Source: Clostridium kluyveri DSM 555 (GTDB taxonomy: Bacteria; Bacillota; Clostridia; Clostridiales; Clostridiaceae). Taken from it: DNA of 64,000 nucleotides. Below the pieces are notes generated by a model. The model saw only the letters and a program-made list of their open reading frames with translations, ran no database searches and had not been told where the DNA came from. The DNA lies in the NCBI RefSeq assembly GCF_000016505.1, contig NC_009706.1, positions 1,054,001-1,118,000 of the forward strand, written 5' to 3'. This document shows positions 38,240 through 47,240 of this stretch, in pieces; the stretch's first letter is position 1, and each line of letters opens with the position of its first letter. The translations under genes were made by a program, and so were the position numbers.

Positions 38240-39412
38240 TCACATAGCAATTTTAAAAATATTAAATACATCTTCTGCGGTTGCCTGCCTAGGATTTGTA
38301 AACATAGCTATATCTTTTACTGCATTATTTGAAAGAAATTCTAAATCTTCTTCTTTTACTCCTATATCTTTTAGATTTATGGGAACATCCAGCTCCTTAG
38401 ATAAAATTTGAATTTTATTCTTAATCTTGCAGAGAGCTTCATGTTGATTTAATGCATTTTCTCCCATAGCGCTGCACAGCGTAAGAATCCTTTCCTCAGG
38501 TATGGAGGAAGAATTAAATTCAATTACATAGGGTAAAAGTACTGTATTACATATTCCATGAATTTGCTGATAAAAACCACCTATTTGATGAGTCATTGCA
38601 TGAACAAGTCCTAACCCTGCATTGTTAAATGCCAATCCTGCCATTATATTGGCATACATCATCTGTTCTCTGGCCTCTAAATCATTTCCATTATCGTGAG
38701 CTCTTTTTATATAGGTGAATACTAGTCTTAAAGCAGCTATGGCTAAAGCATCTGTAGCAGGAAAGGCTTCAGTAGAAATAAAGGATTCTATGGCATGGGT
38801 AGCCACATCCATTCCTGAACTAACAGTTACATCAGGAGGCATAGATGACATAAATATTGGATCATTTACAGATATTATAGGTGTCATTTTAGGGTCGCCT
38901 ATATCTATCTTTAATTTCCTACTTTCATCTGTCAGAATTACAAAGTGTGACACTTCTGATGCAGAACCAGAAGTAGTATTAATAGCTATAAGCGGCAAGC
39001 AGGGTTTTGTCATTTTTTTATATCCTTCATAATCTGCTATTGAGCCTCCGTTAGTTGCCACTATTGCGATACCTTTAGCACAATCATGACAAGTACCGCC
39101 ACCTACAGATATAATAAAATGATAACTTCTTTTTAATGGATTCAACCCTTTTTTGAAATATGTTAAACCGTCTTCTACAAATGAAATTGTAGAATTGGGA
39201 TGTAGTACACCATCAAATATGTCATAAGAAATAAATAAATGTTTCAATATCTTTTCAACCATTTCCACGTAACCAAGACTTATTATGTTTTTATCTGTAA
39301 CGATTAGAGCCTTACTTAGTTTATGGGGCATTAAATAGTTTGGTAAATTTTTTAGTGCACCTGTACCGATAAGGTTAATTGATGGACATAAAAAATTATG
39401 AGTATTTTCCAA
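38240..39412 (-). CDS. Iron-containing alcohol dehydrogenase
   Basis: A 390-aa group III (Fe-dependent) dehydrogenase: NAD(P) site GGGTCHDCAKGIA at ~99-111, metal ligands in SGMDVATHAIESF (Asp and His) and GLVHAMTHQIGGFYQQIHG (two His). It oxidises or reduces short alcohols and aldehydes. It is most like the propanediol/ethanol branch and differs from the three ethanol dehydrogenases at 48833-54738. It stands alone on the minus strand. Confidence 0.88.
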   Translation of the reverse strand: MENTHNFLCPSINLIGTGALKNLPNYLMPHKLSKALIVTDKNIISLGYVEMVEKILKHLFISYDIFDGVLHPNSTISFVEDGLTYFKKGLNPLKRSYHFIISVGGGTCHDCAKGIAIVATNGGSIADYEGYKKMTKPCLPLIAINTTSGSASEVSHFVILTDESRKLKIDIGDPKMTPIISVNDPIFMSSMPPDVTVSSGMDVATHAIESFISTEAFPATDALAIAALRLVFTYIKRAHDNGNDLEAREQMMYANIMAGLAFNNAGLGLVHAMTHQIGGFYQQIHGICNTVLLPYVIEFNSSSIPEERILTLCSAMGENALNQHEALCKIKNKIQILSKELDVPINLKDIGVKEEDLEFLSNNAVKDIAMFTNPRQATAEDVFNIFKIAM

Positions 39413-39774
39413 GATTTATCCCTCCCATACTCAAGCATATTAAGTGGATAGACAATTATATTTAAATATCTTAAAATATAAGATGAATTTTATTTCAAGC
39501 CTCAAATTATTTGATACCCCAGCTTTCTAAGAAGTGGGGGATAATTTTTTAGGTTCCGATGGTGAAAATGTTTTTTCTGGGGAAACTCTATTTAAGATTC
39601 TGGATCACTTGATGAATTCAATATGTGTATAGTATGTACTATAGTTAATATAATTATTCCAAGAGGATTATGTAAATAAATATTTAAGTACAAAGTGTAT
39701 GTGGTATACTAGGGTAAAAAAGCATTTTAACATTATGGATACTATAAATTTAATAAAAATGAAAGGAAATGAAT
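39413..39774 (+). other. Intergenic region with conserved-looking hairpin
   Basis: Between divergent genes lies a hairpin CCCCAGCTT-tct-AAGaAGTGGGG (39520-39542) followed by an A/T-rich run. The segment resembles end sequences of IS200/IS605-type elements, but no transposase is nearby, so I call it only a possible remnant. The remainder holds the topB promoter region; no ORF is seen. Confidence 0.3.
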
Positions 39775-41958
39775 ATGAGTAAGATATTAGTATTGGCTGA
39801 AAAACCGTCTGTAGGAAGAGATTTAGCAAAAGTACTTCATTGTAACAAAAAAAACTTAGGCTATATAGAAGGAGATAAATATGTTGTGACCTGGGCATTA
39901 GGCCATTTGGTAACTTTAGCAGATCCTGAAGATTATGATGAAAGATATAAAAGCTGGGTATTAGAAGATCTGCCAATGCTTCCTGATAAATTAAAACTTG
40001 TAGTTATAAAACAAAGCGGCAAGCAATTTAATATAGTAAAATCTCAGATGAATAGAAAAGATATAGGAGAGATAATAATTGCTACAGATTCAGGAAGAGA
40101 AGGAGAATTGGTAGCCAGGTGGATAATAGAGAAAGCTAGAGTTAAAAAAACAGTTAAAAGATTGTGGATATCTTCTCAAACAGATAAGGCCATAAAAGAG
40201 GGATTTGCAAATTTAAAAAATTCTTCAAAATATGATAATTTGTATAAAGCCGCCAGATGTAGAGCAGAAGCAGACTGGGTAGTAGGATTGAATATTACAC
40301 GTGCCCTAACTTGTAAATATAATGCACAGCTCACTGCAGGAAGGGTTCAATCAGCAACGCTTGCTATGATAGTTAATCGTGAGGAGGAAATAAAAAATTT
40401 TAAGGCTAAGGATTATTTTGTGATTAATGCAAAGACAAAGGAATTTACATTAATGTGGAGGGATAAAAATAATAATAGTAATATTTATGAAGAAAATAGG
40501 GTAAATAAAATTTTAGCCATTACTAAAGGAAAAGCAGCCAATATAATTGATGTTAGAGAGAGTTATAAAAAACAGTACGCGCCTGCACTTTATGATTTGA
40601 CAGAATTACAAAGGGATGCCAATAGAATTTTTGGATATTCCGCTAAGCATACACTTTCTATAATGCAGAGATTATATGAAAATTATAAAATTTTAACTTA
40701 TCCTAGGACAGATTCTAGATATATTTCTACGGACATAGTGGACACGTTGAAAGAACGTTTAAAAGCAATTTCTGTAGGCAGTTACAAAATATATGCAAGT
40801 GAGTTATTAAAAACCAGGATAAATGCACATAAAGGTTTTGTGGATAACAGTAAGGTAAGTGATCACCATGCTATAATTCCTACGGAAGAGGTATTAACAC
40901 TGTCACTTTTAAGCAGCGAAGAAAAAAATATTTATGATCTGGTAGTAAAAAGGTTTTTGGCTGTTATGTTACCTCCTTTTGAATATGTGCAAACTAGTAT
41001 AATTACTGACATTAATGGAGAAAATTTTATAGCAAGGGGTAAAGTTGTAAAATCAAAAGGGTGGAAAAAGGTATATGACATTGGAAATCAGGTAATTGAA
41101 GACGATGAAAATGAAAATCAAATATTACCTGAGTTGAAAAAAGGTGATAGTATAGATATAATATCAATTGAATCCAGGAGATTAAAGACTAAGCCTCCGG
41201 CAAGATTTAACGAGGGAACTTTATTGTCAGCTATGGAAAAACCACAAAAATATATATCTATAGACAAACTATATGCAAAAACTCTTGGTGAAACCGGAGG
41301 GATAGGAACGGTGGCTACAAGGGCTGATATTATAGAGAAACTCTTTAACATGTTTTATGTAGAAAAAAATGGTAAAGATATAATTCCAACTTCAAAGGGA
41401 AAACAACTTATAGAATTAGTACCAGAAGATCTTAAATCTCCTCTTTTAACGGCGCAGTGGGAAATGGACTTAGAACTTATTAGTAAGGGAAAAAAGGATC
41501 CTGAAGTTTTTATAAGAAAGATGAGGGAATATGCCGGAACATTAGTGGAAGATGTTAAGGAAAGCAGTAATAAATTTAAACATGATAATATTACAGGAAA
41601 AAAATGTCCTGTCTGTGGAAAGTATATGCTTGAAGTTAAAGGCAAACAGGGAAGAATGTTAGTATGTCAGGATAGGGAGTGTGGCCATAGAGAAAATTTA
41701 GCCAGATTGACCAATGCCAGGTGCCCCGAGTGTCATAAAAAGCTTGAACTTAAGGGAGAGGGAGAAAAACGAATTTATGTATGTTCACACTGCAGCTTTA
41801 GGGAAAAATTTTCTTCATTTAATAAAAGATTTAAAGAAAATGAGGGTAAGTTAAATAAAAAAGAAGTGTCAAAATATATGAAAAAAATGAATGGAGAAAA
41901 TAAGGCCAATATAAATTCATCATTAGCCGAAGCATTAGCTAATATAAAGTTCAAGTAA
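39775..41958 (+). CDS. topB: DNA topoisomerase III
   Basis: A 727-aa type IA topoisomerase. The TOPRIM domain starts at the N-terminus (KILVLAEKPSVGRDLAKVL; the DSGREGE acidic motif is at ~103-109), and the catalytic Tyr is in YPRTDSRYIS (~310). The C-terminus has two Cys4 zinc-finger-like modules (CPVCGKYM ... CQDRECG; CPECHKKL ... CSHC). It relaxes and decatenates DNA by single-strand passage. The ATG at 39775 has AAAGGA at a fitting distance; an in-frame ATG six bases upstream is possible. Confidence 0.93.
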   Translation: MSKILVLAEKPSVGRDLAKVLHCNKKNLGYIEGDKYVVTWALGHLVTLADPEDYDERYKSWVLEDLPMLPDKLKLVVIKQSGKQFNIVKSQMNRKDIGEIIIATDSGREGELVARWIIEKARVKKTVKRLWISSQTDKAIKEGFANLKNSSKYDNLYKAARCRAEADWVVGLNITRALTCKYNAQLTAGRVQSATLAMIVNREEEIKNFKAKDYFVINAKTKEFTLMWRDKNNNSNIYEENRVNKILAITKGKAANIIDVRESYKKQYAPALYDLTELQRDANRIFGYSAKHTLSIMQRLYENYKILTYPRTDSRYISTDIVDTLKERLKAISVGSYKIYASELLKTRINAHKGFVDNSKVSDHHAIIPTEEVLTLSLLSSEEKNIYDLVVKRFLAVMLPPFEYVQTSIITDINGENFIARGKVVKSKGWKKVYDIGNQVIEDDENENQILPELKKGDSIDIISIESRRLKTKPPARFNEGTLLSAMEKPQKYISIDKLYAKTLGETGGIGTVATRADIIEKLFNMFYVEKNGKDIIPTSKGKQLIELVPEDLKSPLLTAQWEMDLELISKGKKDPEVFIRKMREYAGTLVEDVKESSNKFKHDNITGKKCPVCGKYMLEVKGKQGRMLVCQDRECGHRENLARLTNARCPECHKKLELKGEGEKRIYVCSHCSFREKFSSFNKRFKENEGKLNKKEVSKYMKKMNGENKANINSSLAEALANIKFK

Positions 41959-41998
41959 ACATTTAAATTTGAAAAATTATAAGCAAGAGGTGTTACTT

Positions 41999-43168
41999 AT
42001 GAAAAATTTTGTTTTTAAAAATGCTACAGAAATAATTTTCGGTAAGAACTCTGAAAGATTTATAGGTAGTAAGGTAAAAAAATATGCGGATAAAATACTA
42101 TTCTGTTACGGAGGAGGAAGTATAAAAAAATCTGGACTTTATGACAGGGTAGTTGACTCATTAAAAGAAAATGAAGTAGAGTTTATAGAACTTTCAGGCA
42201 TTAAACCTAACCCAAGATTAGAGCCAGTTAGAGAAGGAATAAAATTGTGCAGGGAAAATAATATAAAATTTGTGTTATCTGTAGGGGGAGGAAGTGCAGC
42301 AGATACGGCGAAAGCCATTGCAGTAGGAGTACCTTATGAGGGAGACGTATGGGATTTTTTTATAGGAAAAGCAAAGGTTAAAGAAGCTCTTCCTATAGGA
42401 GTAATAATAACACTTCCTGCCACAGGGACAGAATCCAGTAATAATTCTGTTATTATGAATGAAGAAGGATGGCTTAAAAAGGGTATTGCTACAGGATATA
42501 TTAGACCGACTTTCTCAATTATGAATCCAGAACTTACCTTTACATTACCTGCCTACCAAACTGCTTGTGGTGCTGCTGATATTATGGCACATATAATGGA
42601 GAGATATTTTACTAATATAAAAAATGTAGATCTTACAGATAGACTTTGTGAAGCTGCAATGAAAACTATTATAAACAATGTTGAAATAGTACTTAAAGAC
42701 CCTGAAAATTATGATGCCAGAGCAGAAATCATGTGGACTGGTACCATAGCTCATAATGACCTATTAAGTACCGGTAGAATAGGTGACTGGGCTTCTCACC
42801 AAATTGAACATGAATTAAGTGGACAGAATGATATTGCCCATGGAGCAGGTCTTGCTATTATATTTCCAGCATGGATGAAATATGTGTATACACATGATAT
42901 TAATAGATTTGTTCAGTTTGCTGTGAGAGTATGGAATGTAGAGTTAGCTTACACCTCTTATGAAGATATAGCATTGGAAGGTATAAAGAAAACAAAAGAG
43001 TTCTTCCAGAAAATTGGATTACCTGTAACATTAAAAGAAGGAAATATAGATGAGAGTAAAATTGAAGAAATGGCAGATAAGTGTACAAATAATGGAACAC
43101 AAAGAGTTGGACAGTTTGTAAAGTTAAATAAAGAGGATGTTATAAATATACTAAATTTAGCCAAATAG
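41999..43168 (+). CDS. NADH-dependent butanol dehydrogenase-like iron alcohol dehydrogenase
   Basis: A 389-aa Fe-dependent dehydrogenase of the BdhA/YqhD branch (FKNATEIIFGKNSE at the start, LSVGGGSAADTAKAIA for the cofactor). Metal ligands are in AADIMAHIMERYF (Asp, His), IEHELSGQNDIAHGAG (His) and nearby. It would reduce butyraldehyde or similar aldehydes. ATG 41999 follows AAGAGGTG; an in-frame ATG at 41969 has no such site. It ends at a bidirectional terminator shared with the response regulator. Confidence 0.85.
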   Translation: MKNFVFKNATEIIFGKNSERFIGSKVKKYADKILFCYGGGSIKKSGLYDRVVDSLKENEVEFIELSGIKPNPRLEPVREGIKLCRENNIKFVLSVGGGSAADTAKAIAVGVPYEGDVWDFFIGKAKVKEALPIGVIITLPATGTESSNNSVIMNEEGWLKKGIATGYIRPTFSIMNPELTFTLPAYQTACGAADIMAHIMERYFTNIKNVDLTDRLCEAAMKTIINNVEIVLKDPENYDARAEIMWTGTIAHNDLLSTGRIGDWASHQIEHELSGQNDIAHGAGLAIIFPAWMKYVYTHDINRFVQFAVRVWNVELAYTSYEDIALEGIKKTKEFFQKIGLPVTLKEGNIDESKIEEMADKCTNNGTQRVGQFVKLNKEDVINILNLAK

Positions 43169-43186
43169 CATATAGTAAAAATATAA

Positions 43187-43227
43187 AAGCACAAAAACTA
43201 AATATAAATTTCTTAGTTTTTGTGCTT
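43187..43227. terminator. Bidirectional terminator
   Basis: AAGCACAAAAACTAA (43187-43201) and TTAGTTTTTGTGCTT (43213-43227) are exact complements between converging genes. Confidence 0.85.
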
Positions 43228-43235
43228 CATAGTGA

Positions 43236-43991
43236 TTATACTTTACTATAACTACTTACTTTAAATTTATAAGGTGACAAATGTTCATTTTTAAAAAATA
43301 CTTTGCTAAAATAAGCAGCATCTACATAGCCTACTTCTAAAGCTATTTGTGTTATGGATTTATCTGTATTTATCAATAACTTTTTTGCTTTTTCAAGTCT
43401 CAATTTTGTAATATATTGGGTGAATGTAATACCCATTTTTTGCTTGAAATATCTGCTTAAATATTGAGGGTTCAAATGAACATAATTAGCTACTGAATTA
43501 AGATTTATCTTGCGGTTAAAATTATTGTCTATATATTTTAAAATAATTTTTATAGTATCTTCATATATATTTTTGGCATTTATATCAGTCATTTTTAAGT
43601 TATCATGTTTTTCTGTAGTCTCGATAGATTGTATAACTTTGTTTAGAGCAATTTTTAAGTCATTGGTTCTTACAGGTTTTATCATATAGTTAACCACACC
43701 GTATTTTATAGCTTCCTGGGCATAATCAAATTTTTCATAAGCTGTTAAAATAATGGTTTTTACGTTGGGTAGAAATTGTATTATTTCCTTTTGAGCTTCC
43801 AAACCATTTTTCTCTGGCATCTTTATATCCATGAGAATTATATCTGGCTTGTAGATTTTAGCATTGAGTACCACCTCATGTCCATTTTTGCAATCTTTCT
43901 TTATATCAATATTATAAAAATCTCTCTGTAAGATTATTCTTAAAGCTTTTCTCTCTAAAGGTTCATCATCTGCTATAAGAAGTTTATACAT
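43236..43991 (-). CDS. YesN-type response regulator with AraC DNA-binding domain
   Basis: The 251-aa protein has an N-terminal receiver (LLIADDEPLERKAL, phospho-Asp in DIILMDIKMP, Lys in YMIKPVRT) and a C-terminal AraC-type double helix-turn-helix (LNPQYLSRYFKQKMGITF and ITQIALEVGYVDAAYFSKVF). It pairs with the PocR-domain kinase 70 bases upstream. Together they lie divergent from etuA, and probably activate the microcompartment genes. Confidence 0.88.
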   Translation of the reverse strand: MYKLLIADDEPLERKALRIILQRDFYNIDIKKDCKNGHEVVLNAKIYKPDIILMDIKMPEKNGLEAQKEIIQFLPNVKTIILTAYEKFDYAQEAIKYGVVNYMIKPVRTNDLKIALNKVIQSIETTEKHDNLKMTDINAKNIYEDTIKIILKYIDNNFNRKINLNSVANYVHLNPQYLSRYFKQKMGITFTQYITKLRLEKAKKLLINTDKSITQIALEVGYVDAAYFSKVFFKNEHLSPYKFKVSSYSKV

Positions 43992-44061
43992 AGTTAATTT
44001 TCCTCCTTAACTACTTAAAGTATGGTACGAATATTTGGAATTTACTATATTCTACAATTAT

Positions 44062-45276
44062 CTAAGGTGCCATAATTCTAGGAAGATGTATGTCCACTTT
44101 TGTGCCCCAGTTAGGTTTACTTTTTATTTTTAGACCATAGTTATTTCCAAAATAATTACACAGTCTATCATTAGTATTCCTTATACCTATTCCAAATTGT
44201 TCTGGTATATTATCTGAATTATTAAGTAAATTCAGTATGCTGGAATTAATTCCCCTGCCATTATCAAATACTTCAATTATAATATCTTTTGAAGGTGTTA
44301 AACTGCCTTTAATAGAAACTTCACCCCCCTCTGACTTCTCTTCTAAACCGTGTATCAATGCATTCTCCACTATAGGTTGAATAGTCATAGAGGGAATTCT
44401 ACATTCAAGAATTTTTTCATCTACTTCAATATGGTATTTAATTCTATCACTGTATCTTAAAGCCTGAATATATAAATATCTTTCTATATACTCCATTTCG
44501 GTTTTTAATTTAGGAAATTCTTCGGAATTTCGCAGACTATATCTTAAAATATCAGAAAGAGTATATATCAAATCTTCTGTTTTAGGAGCATTTTCTATTA
44601 AAGCTATTCTAGCTATGGTATTTAAAGTATTAAATAAAAAGTGAGGGTTAGTTTGGGCTTGTATAGTTTGTAATTTCATCTTTTTAGCTTGCTGCTCCAA
44701 TTTTATTTTTTCTTCACTTTCTTTTAACAGCTTTTTCTGAGTTATTTTATGCATTCCAATTTCTGCTATATAATTTGCGAGAAAATTATAAAACTCCACA
44801 CAGTTATGAAGGTAATCGCTTTCAACTAGCTGAATAGAGTTAGTTACTTCTTCTAGTCTTTTTATAGGTATTTTATAATCTTTAGATAGTTTTTTTAAAT
44901 TAATGGAATCTTTTGTCTGTTGATCCTTTATTAACACTTGTCCACCTAAAACTGCACCTAAATAATAATCATCTACAATAATAGGGGTTGCTGAATCCAT
45001 AAGACCAGTATGACATGTATATACTTTAGGATTCTTATCTTTCATAGCTAAGAACCCAGCTTGAGAATGACACAATTTACAATTTTTATTTCCTTCTGGA
45101 AAAGAACCCATAAGGGAACAAAAAGGAGTAAAATTGGTTTCTTTACAGACAGGAATACCATTAGTATCTACTATAATTGTAGGAAATTTAACTAACTTTG
45201 TCAATCTATTCTGTATTTCCTGTATATTTTCTACATCAATGATATCTTTTAAATCAATGCTTTGTAATGAACTCAT
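44062..45276 (-). CDS. PocR-domain sensor histidine kinase
   Basis: The 404-aa protein lacks membrane segments. Residues ~10-170 form a PocR-type ligand-binding domain with conserved Cys residues (PFCSLMG, CKLCHSQAGFLAM, TCHTGLMD); PocR domains sense small alcohols/diols in microcompartment regulators. A coiled-coil segment (~180-205) leads to a LytS/YesM-type kinase: H-box NPHFLFNTLNTIARIA and ATP site VENALIHGLEE and NGRGI. It likely senses ethanol or a product in the cytoplasm and phosphorylates the AraC-type regulator. Confidence 0.87.
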   Translation of the reverse strand: MSSLQSIDLKDIIDVENIQEIQNRLTKLVKFPTIIVDTNGIPVCKETNFTPFCSLMGSFPEGNKNCKLCHSQAGFLAMKDKNPKVYTCHTGLMDSATPIIVDDYYLGAVLGGQVLIKDQQTKDSINLKKLSKDYKIPIKRLEEVTNSIQLVESDYLHNCVEFYNFLANYIAEIGMHKITQKKLLKESEEKIKLEQQAKKMKLQTIQAQTNPHFLFNTLNTIARIALIENAPKTEDLIYTLSDILRYSLRNSEEFPKLKTEMEYIERYLYIQALRYSDRIKYHIEVDEKILECRIPSMTIQPIVENALIHGLEEKSEGGEVSIKGSLTPSKDIIIEVFDNGRGINSSILNLLNNSDNIPEQFGIGIRNTNDRLCNYFGNNYGLKIKSKPNWGTKVDIHLPRIMAP

Positions 45277-45531
45277 CTTATGCTTTTTCCCTCCTACATT
45301 TTTAGTGTTGTATATATTCCAAAATTTTGGTATAATTAATTTGTCATAAAATAATTATTTGGTTTGATATTTACTTTTTTATATCAAAAAAATACAATAA
45401 TTATATATATATATAATACAAAAGTCAGTCGAATTTGTCAAAAATTTTTTATGGATTTAGTAATAAAATTTAGACAAAATAAAAAATAAAACTAAATAAT
45501 AAAAAAATAAAAATTATGGAGGTACTATTTT
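45277..45531. promoter_or_regulatory. Divergent control region of kinase and etuA
   Basis: This very AT-rich 255-base region separates the divergent regulator and shell operons and must hold both promoters. AGGAGG-like sites are visible for both starts. I see no clear consensus promoter for etuA, in keeping with dependence on an activator. Confidence 0.5.
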
Positions 45532-45810
45532 ATGGGACAGGAAGCATTAGGAATGATCGAAACAAAAGGACTAGTGGGAGCTATTGAAGCTGCTGACTCA
45601 ATGGTAAAGGCAGCAAATGTTGCACTTATCGGATATGAGAAAATAGGTTCAGGACTTGTAACCGTTATGGTAAGAGGAGACGTAGGAGCAGTAAAGGCAG
45701 CAACAGATGCAGGAGCTGCTTCAGCTAAGAGAGTAGGAGAAGTTATATCAGTACACGTTATTCCAAGACCTCATACGGATGTAGAAAAAATATTGCCTAA
45801 CATTGGCTAA
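45532..45810 (+). CDS. etuA: Microcompartment shell protein, hexameric BMC type (EtuA-like)
   Basis: The 92-aa protein is a single BMC domain of EutM/PduA type: [24 protein letters not shown] at ~7-30, a pore-loop region near KIGSG, and [19 protein letters not shown] at the C-terminus. It forms hexamers that tile the shell of a protein organelle. The gene precedes etuB and the ethanol-oxidising enzymes, so the compartment is assigned to ethanol use. Confidence 0.92.
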   Translation: MGQEALGMIETKGLVGAIEAADSMVKAANVALIGYEKIGSGLVTVMVRGDVGAVKAATDAGAASAKRVGEVISVHVIPRPHTDVEKILPNIG

Positions 45811-45837
45811 TTAAAGCTTTAATGAGGGGAGTTATGT

Positions 45838-46752
45838 ATGAATAATGAGTTAATCGAAAAGGTTTTAGGTGAAGTTAGAAAGAGTTTAGATTTGAAAAAT
45901 TTTGACCAGGAAAAGTTAAATAAAGTTGTAGAATCAACTACTGAAAAGTTGTCGGATTCAAAAAAAGAAGAAGCTATAAAAGAAGCCAAACCAGATGTAA
46001 AAGTGGCAGAAGAAAGTAAACAAGCAGTAGTAGAACAAAAAGCAAATGATGTAAAGACAGCTCCAACAATGACTGAATTTGTAGGAACAGCAGGAGGGGA
46101 TACAGTAGGCCTGGTTATAGCTAATGTAGACAGCCTGTTGCATAAGCATTTAGGCTTAGATAATACATGCCGTTCAATAGGCATAATAAGTGCCAGAGTA
46201 GGGGCACCTGCTCAAATGATGGCTGCAGATGAGGCAGTTAAAGGTACAAATACAGAAGTGGCAACTATTGAACTACCAAGAGATACAAAAGGCGGAGCAG
46301 GACATGGTATATTTATTGTTTTGAAAGCGGCAGATGTATCTGATGCTAGAAGGGCAGTGGAAATTGCACTTAAACAAACAGATAAATATTTAGGAAATGT
46401 TTATCTTTGTGATGCTGGCCATCTGGAAGTTCAATATACTGCAAGGGCAAGTTTAATATTTGAAAAGGCTTTTGGAGCTCCATCAGGGCAGGCCTTTGGT
46501 ATCATGCATGCAGCTCCAGCAGGGGTTGGAATGATAGTAGCAGATACAGCATTAAAAACAGCAGATGTAAAACTAATTACTTATGGCAGTCCTACTAATG
46601 GCGTACTGTCATATACAAATGAAATTCTTATCACTATAAGTGGGGATTCAGGTGCTGTTTTGCAATCTTTAACTGCTGCTAGAAAAGCTGGATTGTCCAT
46701 TTTAAGATCAATGGGACAAGATCCTGTTTCTATGTCTAAACCTACTTTTTAA
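45838..46752 (+). CDS. etuB: Microcompartment shell protein, tandem-BMC trimer type (EtuB)
   Basis: The 304-aa protein has a charged ~75-residue N-terminal extension (KKEEAIKEAKPDVKVAEES region) and then two BMC domains (~85-190 and ~195-300) of the PduB-like trimeric class. Trimers with a central pore may admit larger substrates or cofactors. EtuB of C. kluyveri is a known example of this type with such an extension. The AGGGGAG site (45825-45832) supports the start. Confidence 0.92.
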   Translation: MNNELIEKVLGEVRKSLDLKNFDQEKLNKVVESTTEKLSDSKKEEAIKEAKPDVKVAEESKQAVVEQKANDVKTAPTMTEFVGTAGGDTVGLVIANVDSLLHKHLGLDNTCRSIGIISARVGAPAQMMAADEAVKGTNTEVATIELPRDTKGGAGHGIFIVLKAADVSDARRAVEIALKQTDKYLGNVYLCDAGHLEVQYTARASLIFEKAFGAPSGQAFGIMHAAPAGVGMIVADTALKTADVKLITYGSPTNGVLSYTNEILITISGDSGAVLQSLTAARKAGLSILRSMGQDPVSMSKPTF

Positions 46753-47240
46753 AAAGACATAAAATTATAGATGAAATATCTTTAGCATAGTGAATTACCA
46801 ATGCATGTAAAAGATGTTTTGTGTATTCTTTTTGAAGAGGGTTTATTTTAAAGGTACTTGGAATTATTAGTTATTTCAAGACCACTCATAGATATGGAAT
46901 CAACAATTGGCCCTAGAAAAGTTGCAAATAAAGAGATATAAAACAGGAGAAGACAGTAGATAAGGTAAAAGTAACTATAGCTGAAGAAATAGATGATTAT
47001 GAAGGAATTGAAGTTAACAACTTAGAAAAAATACTTTGTTAATTTTGAAAAACTCCCCAGATTTTTTAAAATAGTAATTTGACTAAAATTATTAAAATCA
47101 AACAGAAAAATACAGTTGCAACTTAAACTTAATTGATTTAATATTAATTGTATTGTATTTAACAGTGAAGTCCATATAAAGGATTACACCAGAATATTTT
47201 TAATATGAACTAAATTTAAAATAGATATTCGAAAGGGAGA
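46753..47240 (+). other. Intergenic region with possible gene remnant
   Basis: Almost 490 bases without a supported gene. One frame ends with a coding-like stretch (VKVTIAEEIDDYEGIEVNN, stop at about 47041), but it has no start and stops interrupt it upstream, so it may be the relic of a gene. The last 180 bases carry the promoter region of the aldehyde dehydrogenase. Confidence 0.3.
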
